From CBDBJK01 sp965206395 (GTDB lineage: Bacteria > Chloroflexota > Dehalococcoidia > Lucifugimonadales > CATOSD01): DNA of 64,000 nucleotides. The stretch lies in NCBI GenBank assembly GCA_965206395.1, contig CBDBJK010000035.1:186001-250000 (forward strand). Direction: 5' to 3'. The notes below the pieces were generated by a model. The model saw only the letters and a program-made list of their open reading frames with translations, made no database searches and had not been told where the DNA came from. This document shows positions 42,784-49,933 of this stretch, piece by piece. Each line of letters opens with the position of its first letter. The stretch's first letter is position 1. Both the position numbers and the translations under genes were made by a program.

Positions 42784-44127
42784 TCAAGTCCCTTCAACCT
42801 TCTGGTTATCCTCACCCCACCACTGCTGCAACCGTTCGGCCACCTGCTGCTCATAACCCTGATCGCTGGGCGAGTAGTAGCGTCGGTCTTTGAGTGAGTC
42901 GGGCAGGTTTTGCATCTTCACGAAGTGGCCTTCGTGGTCGTGAGCGTATTTGTAGCCTTTGCCGTAGCCCATGTCTTTCATCAGGCCGGTGACGGCGTTG
43001 CGTAGGTGAATGGGCACGGGGTCGTTGCGCGTCTTCTGAACGTCTTCCAATGCGCGGTTCAGGGCCATGTACGCCGTGTTGCTCTTGGGGGCCGTCGCGA
43101 GGTATACCGTTGCCTCGGCTAGCGGAATGCGTCCCTCCGGCATGCCGATGAAGTGCACCGCCTGCTGCGTCGCTACCGCCACCGATAGCGCCTGCGGATC
43201 GGCCATGCCTATGTCCTCGGCGGCGAGAATTACCAGACGCCGCGCTATGAACATCGCGTCCTCGCCCGCCTCGACCATACGCGCCAGGTAGTATATGGCG
43301 GCGTCCGGGTCTGAACTGCGCACCGACTTTATGAACGCCGAAATGGTGTCGTAGTGTTGGTCGCCTGCCTTGTCGTAATGCAGAAAGCGCTGCTGCATCG
43401 CGTCTTCGATGAAGGCCTGCGTGATATGCCGCACTCCATCGTCGTCGGCAGTGGTGGCCGATGCCGCAAGCTCAAGGGCGTTGAGGCCGACCCTTGCGTC
43501 GCCGTTTGCGAGCGTTACAAGCGTCTTCATGGCCTCGTCGTCGAATTGCGGCTTGAGCGAGCCAAGCCCGCGCTCGTTGTCTGCCATCGCTCTGCGCAGA
43601 ATATCCTCGACGTGATCGTCGGTCAGGGCTTGCAGCGCGAATACGCGGGAGCGAGAGAGTAGGGGAGACACCACTTCGAACGAGGGATTCTCCGTCGTGG
43701 CCCCGATGAGCACCAGCGTACCGTCCTCGACGAATGGCAGCACAACGTCCTGCTGGGCCTTGTTGAAGCGGTGAATCTCGTCCACGAAAAGTATGGTGCG
43801 CTGCCCTTGCGTTCCCAGACGCTCGCGGGCCTCTGACGCCGAGCGGCGCAGGTCGGCGACTCCAGAGGCTACGCCGCTCACTCGCGCGAAGTGGCTCTTC
43901 GTCACGGTGGCGATGAGGTTGGCTAAGGTCGTCTTACCGCTTCCCGGCGGCCCCCAGAGGATGATTGAGGGCAGGCGGTCGGTCTCGATGCTGTTGCGCA
44001 GTACTGTGCCCGATCCGATGATATGCTCCTGGCCTACGAATTCGTCGAAGGAGCGCGGGCGCATCCTGGCGGCGAGGGGTGCCTTTTGCTCAAGCTCACG
44101 CTGGGTCTGGTGCTCGAAAAGCGTCAT
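42784..44127 (-). CDS. rarA: Replication-associated recombination protein A (RarA/MgsA)
   Basis: A 447-residue AAA+ ATPase, clamp-loader-like, which acts at stalled replication forks. Residues about 50-60 carry Walker A (GPPGSGKTTLA), LFVDEIHRFNKAQQD is Walker B and the RarA signature, and GATTENPSFEV is sensor 1. The C-terminal tetramerisation domain (GEDAMFIARRLVILAAEDIG, and MKDMGYGKGYKYAHDHEGHF) is complete. The gene starts at ATG 44127. The downstream TIR gene is on the same strand, so they may share a transcript, although RarA itself is a housekeeping gene. Confidence 0.94.
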   Translation of the reverse strand: MTLFEHQTQRELEQKAPLAARMRPRSFDEFVGQEHIIGSGTVLRNSIETDRLPSIILWGPPGSGKTTLANLIATVTKSHFARVSGVASGVADLRRSASEARERLGTQGQRTILFVDEIHRFNKAQQDVVLPFVEDGTLVLIGATTENPSFEVVSPLLSRSRVFALQALTDDHVEDILRRAMADNERGLGSLKPQFDDEAMKTLVTLANGDARVGLNALELAASATTADDDGVRHITQAFIEDAMQQRFLHYDKAGDQHYDTISAFIKSVRSSDPDAAIYYLARMVEAGEDAMFIARRLVILAAEDIGMADPQALSVAVATQQAVHFIGMPEGRIPLAEATVYLATAPKSNTAYMALNRALEDVQKTRNDPVPIHLRNAVTGLMKDMGYGKGYKYAHDHEGHFVKMQNLPDSLKDRRYYSPSDQGYEQQVAERLQQWWGEDNQKVEGT

Positions 44128-44264
44128 GTCTAATGTCCTTATGAAGGATAATCTGAGTGTAGCTCACCTGAGGAACAATGTGGTAGGTATTGACGTGCTA
44201 GCTTCAGACTTCATAATATCGAACGGAATCAGCATGCGGTGTTAGCGTGTCATGGAGGTATCCA

Positions 44265-44576
44265 GTGGATAGCGCAATAAAGTCTTTGACGTGCGAGAAA
44301 TGTCTGAATGCTAAGGTTCGTGGCCTGACATTCGCCATGAGGATATCTTCGGCAGAGATTTACGTGTGCCTGAAGTGCGCTATGCAACACGTTCACATGC
44401 TCAAGAGGTCTATAGCAACCGCGCTGGTGGTGGGAACGATTCTCGTCATGCTAAATCAAGGCGATCTGATATTCTCAGGGCAGGGGACGTTTGCGTTGCT
44501 CTGGAAAATACCCCTGACTTATCTTGTCCCGTTCATGGTATCAACCTGGGGTGCGCTTACCAACGCTCGCCGATAG
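44265..44576 (+). CDS. NrtS-like small membrane protein with CxxC pairs
   Basis: A 103-residue protein. The C-terminal part, LVVGTILVMLNQGDLIF and then LLWKIPLTYLVPFMVSTWGA, has the two-helix pattern of NrtS-type nitrate/nitrite transporters. The N-terminal part has two Cys pairs (CEKC and CLKC) that could form a small zinc ribbon, an unusual addition to that family. I prefer GTG 44265, six bases after a GGAGG; a GTG at 44247 would add six residues. It converges with the disrupted Smr gene. Transport activity is inferred from the family. Confidence 0.7.
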   Translation: MDSAIKSLTCEKCLNAKVRGLTFAMRISSAEIYVCLKCAMQHVHMLKRSIATALVVGTILVMLNQGDLIFSGQGTFALLWKIPLTYLVPFMVSTWGALTNARR

Positions 44577-44589
44577 CAGCACAGGTCTT

Positions 44590-44777
44590 CTACTTAAGCT
44601 CCGCGATGGTGACGCCGCCGTTGCCTTCGCTGGGAGATGCTGGAAAGTGCTTGGCAACCAGCGGATGGTTCGAAAGATAGTCCAAAACGGCCCCTTTCAG
44701 TGTGCCCGTGCCCTTGCCATGAATTACCCGCACCCAGGGCATTCCCATCACCGTGGCATCATTGAGGTATCTATCTA
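44590..44777 (-). pseudogene. Smr-domain protein, C-terminal part (split by IS630 copy 1)
   Basis: The frame reads DRYLNDATVMGMPWVRVIHG and then KGTGTLKGAVLDYL to a TAG at 44590-44592, the second half of an Smr domain, including the HGKGTG motif. The first half lies beyond the insertion sequence at 46015-46131. Joining both at the TA target restores one unbroken 100-residue Smr protein, whose family nicks or binds nucleic acid at branched structures or mRNA. Confidence 0.87.
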
Positions 44778-44782
44778 GTGGT

Positions 44783-45421
44783 TCAACGTTTTTGTATTGA
44801 TGGGTAGAGTGACTTTAGCTTGATGCGCGCATCCTCGGTAGTGAAGCGCCAATCCACTCGTATCACATCCCGGTTGCGTTGATTCTGCCAAGCATTGACC
44901 TCGCCGCGCAGGATGTCTTGATTGGCAATCCGTCGGTCCAGGCACTGTCGAGCCAGCACACCGATCTCTATCTCCGCCATATTCAACCAACTCCCGTGTT
45001 TGGGAGTGTAGTGTATCTCCAGTCGCTCAGCTATACGCCTCGCCTCAGCAGGCTCGAATGCCTCGTATAGCGAGGACAGCTTGTGAGTGTTGAGATTGTC
45101 CATTACCAGCACGATCCGGTCTCTGTCAGGGTAGTCCTCGTCGACCAGTTTCTTTATCACATGCGCCCAGTCCACCTTCGTGCGACGCTCTCTGACCTCG
45201 ACTCGGCACCATCCGTCCAACGGTGCAAACAGCATGAACAGGCTGCTCACTCCATTGCGCTCGTATTCGTAGTCGTATGCCGCCGATAAGCCGGGCGCTG
45301 CGGGACGCGGCACTCGCGTCTCCTTGACTTGCTGTTTGCTCGTCTCATCCATGCACACCAGAACCTCATTCCCATCGTACGGCCGTTGGTAGACCTCCAG
45401 TACGTCTTCCATCGCGCACAC
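44783..45421 (-). CDS. IS630 transposase, catalytic part (orfB), copy 1
   Basis: The DDE catalytic half of the transposase: LVCMDETSKQ supplies the first Asp, VLVMDNLNTHKL the second, and KHGSWLNMAEIEIGVL the Glu. The frame extends upstream to the A9 run (45483-45491), where KKNELKPWLKQSWCIPP shows the natural join with orfA. Translation therefore needs a frame change rather than an independent start; the ATG at 45421 (MCAMEDVLEV) is only the first in-frame start. Compared with copy 2 it lacks four residues (MEDV) and has Cys for Arg in GWCRVEV. Confidence 0.88.
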   Translation of the reverse strand: MCAMEDVLEVYQRPYDGNEVLVCMDETSKQQVKETRVPRPAAPGLSAAYDYEYERNGVSSLFMLFAPLDGWCRVEVRERRTKVDWAHVIKKLVDEDYPDRDRIVLVMDNLNTHKLSSLYEAFEPAEARRIAERLEIHYTPKHGSWLNMAEIEIGVLARQCLDRRIANQDILRGEVNAWQNQRNRDVIRVDWRFTTEDARIKLKSLYPSIQKR

Positions 45422-45929
45422 AAACTCCGCGCTCTGACCGGGCGGGATGCACCAACTCTGCTTCAGCCACGGCTTCAGTTCGTTTTTTTTTAAGCGCCTG
45501 GCGAACCGTCTCGGTGCTAATGGTCCCGACTATCTCACACTCGACCAACTGGTCAGCCAACAGCTTCAGGGTCCAACTGGCACGCCCCTCCGGCGGTTCC
45601 CCGCAGGCCATCGCTATCAACCGTGCTTCACCTTCGCCGTCCAGTCTCTTTTGACGCCGACGCAGTTGCTTTTTGCGATTCAGCGCAGACTCGACCCCCT
45701 CCTCCACACAGCGCTTGCGTATTCGCTCGACCGTTGACTGTCCCACACCGAGCGCGCTGGTGATGTCCGCGTCCTTCATTCCCCCGTCCGAGCGTGACTC
45801 ATCGCTCATCAGCAGAATGCGCGCATGGGTCTGTTTGTACGCCGCAGCCCGACCGCGTGAGACCAAGGCGTTGAGTTCCTGTTGTTCGTCGGTAGTCAGT
45901 CTGATACGGTACTTCTTGGTAGACATCAT
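45366..45929 (-). CDS. IS630 transposase, DNA-binding part (orfA), copy 1
   Basis: The helix-turn-helix part of the transposase, MMSTKKYRIRLTTDEQQELN, followed by DADITSALGVGQSTVERIRK and a second HTH-like segment. An upstream ATG at 45995 is in frame, but ATG 45929 has a GGGGG site and fits the family's start. The frame ends with a non-homologous tail after the A9 run, which shows that the natural product switches to the orfB frame there. Confidence 0.86.
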   Translation of the reverse strand: MMSTKKYRIRLTTDEQQELNALVSRGRAAAYKQTHARILLMSDESRSDGGMKDADITSALGVGQSTVERIRKRCVEEGVESALNRKKQLRRRQKRLDGEGEARLIAMACGEPPEGRASWTLKLLADQLVECEIVGTISTETVRQALKKKRTEAVAEAELVHPARSERGVCVRDGRRTGGLPTAVRWE

Positions 45930-46014
45930 GGTTCCCCCTCGGTTCAACGTTACGATTGAACCCCCAAGAGGAACAATGACTATCATGGTATTCATTTCAA
46001 TGATGTTGGACCAC

Positions 46015-46131
46015 TAGCTTGTCCAGAGCGTCGCGCACGGACATGCGGCGCAGATGCACTTCGGTGGGCACGGAAATCTGGCGCATCAATCGAGAATGGT
46101 CAGAGTCTGAAGAATTCGAACGCTTTGCCAT
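46015..46131 (-). pseudogene. Smr-domain protein, N-terminal part (split by IS630 copy 1)
   Basis: ATG 46131, eight bases after the selA stop, begins MAKRSNSSDSDHSRLMRQIS and then reads PTEVHLRRMSVRDALDKL into the TA target of the insertion. It continues in frame with the fragment at 44590-44777. The stand-alone Smr gene was probably co-transcribed with selA. The first 39 codons alone cannot fold into an Smr domain. Confidence 0.87.
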
Positions 46132-46139
46132 AACTCACC

Positions 46140-47507
46140 CTAGCCAATGGCTTCCCTTATTACGCGCAACAATGCGTCTTCTTCCCCTGGCAGAACAGTG
46201 CGTGGGTCGAGCAGCAATCGCTCGCCCTCGATGCGCCCCACGATGGGCGGGCCGCCCTGCCTCAATCGCTTCGCCAGAGTCTCGGCTCCGCCATCGATGC
46301 CTTCGCTACCAACACTAAGCACCCATGTCGGCAGCGTCTCTCCGGGTAAGCTGCCCCCGCCGATGGTCGAAAGGGCCTGCTCTACCGACGCTCGTTCGCC
46401 CAACGACGATTTCCAGCGTCGAGCTATCGATTCCAACTCATCCCTGGTCATAGCCATCATGCGCCAGATCGGAATTTCTTGCAAAGCCTCATCGCGAACG
46501 TAGTGCAATAACGTGGCGGAGAGTGCCGCTATGCTCAGCTTGTCGATACGCATCGCCCTTGCGAACGGATGGCGCGAGACGACGCCGATCATATCGCTGG
46601 TGCCAACGATGATTCCCGCCTGTGGCCCGCCAAGCAATTTGTCACCAGAGAAGAACCCCAGGTCCATTCCCGCCGCCACGCTCTCTTGCGGCATTGGTTC
46701 GTGGGCAAGGCCGAACTGAACCGTATCCAGCAGGCAGCCGCTTCCAAGGTCGTGAAGGACAGGGACACCGCGCTCGTTGCCCAGGCTCACAAGCTCCGAT
46801 AATTCGGGCGAGTGAGTAAAACCTATCACACGGAAATTGCTGGCGTGGACGGCGAGGAATGCGCCGGTGTTTTCGGTTATCGCGGCCTCGAAGTCGCGGA
46901 CGTAGGTACGGTTCGTTGAGCCGACCTCAACGAGCGTCGCGCCGCTTTGACGCAAAACGTCGGGAATACGGAAGCCGCCGCCGATCTCCACGGCCTCTCC
47001 ACGTGAGACGATGACCTCTTTGCCGCTGGCAATAGCCGCCAGACCAAGCAGCACAGCCGAGGCGTTGTTGTTCACGACAAGGGCCGCCTCCGCTCCTGTA
47101 AGCTGGCAAATCAGGCGTGAAATGTAAGCCTGGCGCGAGCCTCGCCTGCCACTGTCAAGGTCTAATTCCAGGTCGCTGAAGCCTTCGGTTGCCTGTACAA
47201 TCGCCTTCGTGGCATCAGCGCTGAGAGGCGCGCGACCCAGATTCGTGTGCAAGATGACTCCGGTGGCATTGATAACATGCCTGGGCCACGCTTGCCATAT
47301 CGACTCCGCCTGCTCCTCGATTGCGCAGACTAGATCGTCGAAAGCAGGAGCCTGCACGCCGTCCGTGATGGCCTTGCGAGTGTCGTCGAGTTGCAACCTC
47401 ACAAGCTCCAAAACCGCCTGACGGGAATAGCGCTCCATAAGGCTCTGGACGCGTTCGTCTGATATGATTCGGTCGACGCTGGGCAACGATCTGAACGGTG
47501 TGGTCAT
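46140..47507 (-). CDS. selA: L-seryl-tRNA(Sec) selenium transferase
   Basis: A PLP enzyme, about 455 residues, that turns Ser-tRNA(Sec) into Sec-tRNA(Sec) with selenophosphate. FRSLPSVDRIISDERVQSLM is the typical SelA N-terminal domain, INATGVILHTNLGRAPLS the conserved core start, and FFSGDKLLGGPQAG carries the PLP Lys. The ATG at 47507 is preferred over an in-frame ATG nine codons upstream. No selB, selD or tRNA-Sec is seen nearby; they may lie outside the window. A small Smr gene followed in the same operon before it was disrupted. Confidence 0.9.
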   Translation of the reverse strand: MTTPFRSLPSVDRIISDERVQSLMERYSRQAVLELVRLQLDDTRKAITDGVQAPAFDDLVCAIEEQAESIWQAWPRHVINATGVILHTNLGRAPLSADATKAIVQATEGFSDLELDLDSGRRGSRQAYISRLICQLTGAEAALVVNNNASAVLLGLAAIASGKEVIVSRGEAVEIGGGFRIPDVLRQSGATLVEVGSTNRTYVRDFEAAITENTGAFLAVHASNFRVIGFTHSPELSELVSLGNERGVPVLHDLGSGCLLDTVQFGLAHEPMPQESVAAGMDLGFFSGDKLLGGPQAGIIVGTSDMIGVVSRHPFARAMRIDKLSIAALSATLLHYVRDEALQEIPIWRMMAMTRDELESIARRWKSSLGERASVEQALSTIGGGSLPGETLPTWVLSVGSEGIDGGAETLAKRLRQGGPPIVGRIEGERLLLDPRTVLPGEEDALLRVIREAIG

Positions 47508-47750
47508 ATATCCATCCTCACGATTAGACAGCACTCATTATATCGTACCTGAAAACCGAAAGCGCATGGTGATGGAACACCCTAAAAATGATTTATAAGA
47601 TAAAGGTGAATTCACATCATTAGCCAGGTGTCGAGTCTTTTGCAAGTGCCGATTGCCACTACCTTGGGTCTAGCTGGCTCTGGACGGTATTGACCCTTTA
47701 TAGGGAGTCTTGCTAGAATGTGATGTATTTCTCTAAAGGCGAAGGTTTAT

Positions 47751-48362
47751 ATGTTAGTCATAGGTCTCACAGGCGGAATAGGTACAGGTAAGACCCATGT
47801 GTCGCAGATAATGGAAGGCTTGGGAGCGACGATTATCAACGCTGATCTCCTTGGGCATGAGGCGTATTTGCCTCAAACCGAGACCTGGAAAGAGGTGGTC
47901 GCTGCCTTTGGAGAGGGCATATTATCGGAGTCTGGGGAGATTGACCGCCGCAAGCTCGGGGGCGTCGTGTTCAGCGACCCGGAGGCGCTCAAGCAACTCA
48001 ATGCCATTATGCACCCTCGCATGTACACTATGATAGAGGAGAGGATCAAAGGCTTACAGGAAACTGGGCACGAGACGATACTCGTGGAAGCTGCCGTGCT
48101 GATTGAGGCGAACTGGACGCCGCTGATGGACGAGGTATGGGTCACGACCTCTCCTGAAGATCAGGTAGTCGAGCGGCTTAAAGGGCGCAACAACATGGGC
48201 GAAGAGGCTGTTCGCGCCCGTATAAACTCTCAGATGTCCCAGGAAGACCGCTCGAAGCACGCCGACGTCGTCATCGAAAACGGCGGTGGTATGGCAGAAC
48301 TGAACGACAAATTACAAGAACTGTGGAAAAGCCGGGTGTTGGCCCACGAGGAGAACAGATAA
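47751..48362 (+). CDS. coaE: Dephospho-CoA kinase
   Basis: A 203-residue P-loop kinase catalysing the last step of coenzyme A synthesis. IGLTGGIGTGKTHVSQIM is the Walker A motif, ATIINADLLGHEAY contains the conserved DxxxH/A, and MHPRMYTMIEERI is the lid region typical of CoaE. Starts at ATG 47751. It is followed five bases later by the NorQ-type ATPase start, so it is likely the first gene of a plus-strand operon running to 53193. Confidence 0.93.
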   Translation: MLVIGLTGGIGTGKTHVSQIMEGLGATIINADLLGHEAYLPQTETWKEVVAAFGEGILSESGEIDRRKLGGVVFSDPEALKQLNAIMHPRMYTMIEERIKGLQETGHETILVEAAVLIEANWTPLMDEVWVTTSPEDQVVERLKGRNNMGEEAVRARINSQMSQEDRSKHADVVIENGGGMAELNDKLQELWKSRVLAHEENR

Positions 48363-48367
48363 TAGAG

Positions 48368-49267
48368 ATGACTTCATCGACAAAGACCCTTTATCGCAGC
48401 TACATTATCGAAGAGTACCACCTCACCGAGGAGCCGTATTATATGCCCACCGGCGATGAGGTAGAACTATTCGAGGCAGCCTATATGCAGAAAATCCCCC
48501 TGCTGTTGAAGGGTCCTACGGGCTGCGGTAAGACTCGATTCATAGAATACATGTCATGGAAACTGGGACGACCTCTAACCAAGGTCAAGTCACAAGCCAG
48601 TGGAAGCGAAGATGAGTCCACTGAACAGAGGAACATTCCGCTTGTGACCATTGCCTGCCACGAAGACCTCACGGCCAGTGACTTGGTTGGTCGATACTTG
48701 CTTGAGGGCGATAGCACCGTCTGGATTGATGGCCCACTGACCCGCGCCGTCAAAGCTGGTGGAATTTGCTACCTGGACGAGATTGTGGAAGCCAGGAAGG
48801 ACACTACCGTTATCATTCACCCACTGACCGACCATCGGCGCATGTTGCCAGTGGAAAAGCGGGGCGAATTGCTTGAAGCCGCCGACGGCTTCTTGCTGGT
48901 ACTGTCCTACAACCCCGGCTACCAGAGCGCGCTCAAAGACCTCAAGCACAGCACGCGGCAGCGATTCGTCGCCATCGAGTTCGACTACCCGCCGAGGGAC
49001 ATCGAGGCCAAGATTGTTCAGCACGAGTCCGGCATAGACGAGGCAACGGCCTTGCAACTCGCGAAGCTCGGAGAGAAAGTCCGCAACCTAAAGGAGCACG
49101 GCCTGGGAGAAGGCTCTAGCACTCGTCTGCTCATCTACGCAGGCAAGATGATTGCTCAGGGCATAAGCCCAAGGCGTGCGACACAGGTCGCAGTGAACTG
49201 GGCCGTGACCGATGATACAACGGTGCACAAAAGCATCGAGGAGATAATCTCGTCTATATTCGAGTAG
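48368..49267 (+). CDS. MoxR/NorQ (CbbQ)-type AAA+ ATPase
   Basis: A 299-residue AAA+ ATPase of the MoxR group. LLLKGPTGCGKTRFIEYMSW is Walker A, GGICYLDEIVEARKDTTVII is Walker B, and AADGFLLVLSYNPGYQS is the sensor/NorQ-type segment. CbbQ/NorQ proteins pair with a VWA protein (CbbO/NorD) to remodel or activate metalloenzymes such as Rubisco or nitric oxide reductase. The partner is the VWA gene at 49912, with a Nudix gene between. ATG 48368 is used, since the earlier in-frame start lies inside coaE. No target enzyme is encoded nearby. Confidence 0.88.
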   Translation: MTSSTKTLYRSYIIEEYHLTEEPYYMPTGDEVELFEAAYMQKIPLLLKGPTGCGKTRFIEYMSWKLGRPLTKVKSQASGSEDESTEQRNIPLVTIACHEDLTASDLVGRYLLEGDSTVWIDGPLTRAVKAGGICYLDEIVEARKDTTVIIHPLTDHRRMLPVEKRGELLEAADGFLLVLSYNPGYQSALKDLKHSTRQRFVAIEFDYPPRDIEAKIVQHESGIDEATALQLAKLGEKVRNLKEHGLGEGSSTRLLIYAGKMIAQGISPRRATQVAVNWAVTDDTTVHKSIEEIISSIFE

Positions 49268-49327
49268 GAGTGTATCGACAGCCTGATGGATTGTTCATTA
49301 GCTTGGTCAGAAGGCGAATTTAGCTAG

Positions 49328-49933
49328 ATGGAAACATCGGCTATAGACGCTATCCGGCGCATCCTCTCGGCTCATCCCAAGAAGCCAATTGATGATCCCT
49401 CCCTTATGCTCGCCGGAGTGATGATGCTCCTTTATCTAAAGGATGGGGAGTACTGCGTCCTCTTGAACAAGCGCTCCAGCCATGTCGAGCACCACAAGGG
49501 GGAGATTTCTTTCCCCGGCGGCGGCAAGGATCCGGGTGATGATACCTTACGCGACACCGCGCTCCGCGAGACCCACGAAGAGATGGGAATTCTGACAGAA
49601 GACATAGAAATTCTGGGAGAGTTGGACGATTTTGAGACACGCAGTCGCTTCCTGATGCGTCCTTATGTCGGAACCATTCCATATCCCTACGACTTCAAGC
49701 CCTTCGAGACGGAAGTTGCCGAAGTGATTGAGGCTCCTATCTCCCATCTTTTAAATGAAGAAAACTTTCGAGATGAAGTAAGAATCGTAGACAGAGAGTT
49801 GTCATACTCCCCGGCATATGCCTATAACGGCCATGTGGTATTTGGAGCTACAGCGAGGGTTCTAAAGCAGTTTCTAGAGCTGCTTGAAAACGCGCCTGAC
49901 AAGGAGACCCTGTGGAAGAGAAAACAGTCCTGA
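49328..49933 (+). CDS. CoA pyrophosphatase-type Nudix hydrolase
   Basis: A 201-residue Nudix protein. VLLNKRSSHVEHHKGEISFP and then GGGKDPGDDTLRDTALRETH-EEMG fit both the Nudix box and the upstream LLxxR-HxGxxxFPGG pattern (UPF0035) of coenzyme A pyrophosphatases, which cleave CoA to 4'-phosphopantetheine and 3',5'-ADP. Being in an operon with coaE fits a role in CoA turnover. ATG 49328. Its 3' end overlaps the VWA gene by 22 bases. Confidence 0.87.
   Translation: METSAIDAIRRILSAHPKKPIDDPSLMLAGVMMLLYLKDGEYCVLLNKRSSHVEHHKGEISFPGGGKDPGDDTLRDTALRETHEEMGILTEDIEILGELDDFETRSRFLMRPYVGTIPYPYDFKPFETEVAEVIEAPISHLLNEENFRDEVRIVDRELSYSPAYAYNGHVVFGATARVLKQFLELLENAPDKETLWKRKQS

Larger units (their letters stand above)
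44778..46014 (-). mobile_element. IS630-family insertion sequence, copy 1 (1,237 bp)
   Basis: Bounded by inverted ends that begin GTGGTTCAAC (44778) and GTGGTCCAAC (at 46014 on the minus strand), each flanked by the duplicated TA target (44776-44777 and 46015-46016). It holds two overlapping transposase frames on the minus strand. It splits an Smr-domain gene whose halves still match perfectly, so the insertion is recent. The second copy at 53509-54757 differs by a 12-base insertion and few substitutions. Confidence 0.95.

Noticed and set aside
45447..45737. Plus-strand open frames across the IS630 copies
   Set aside because: They are antisense to the transposase and repeated only because the element is; no family resemblance.
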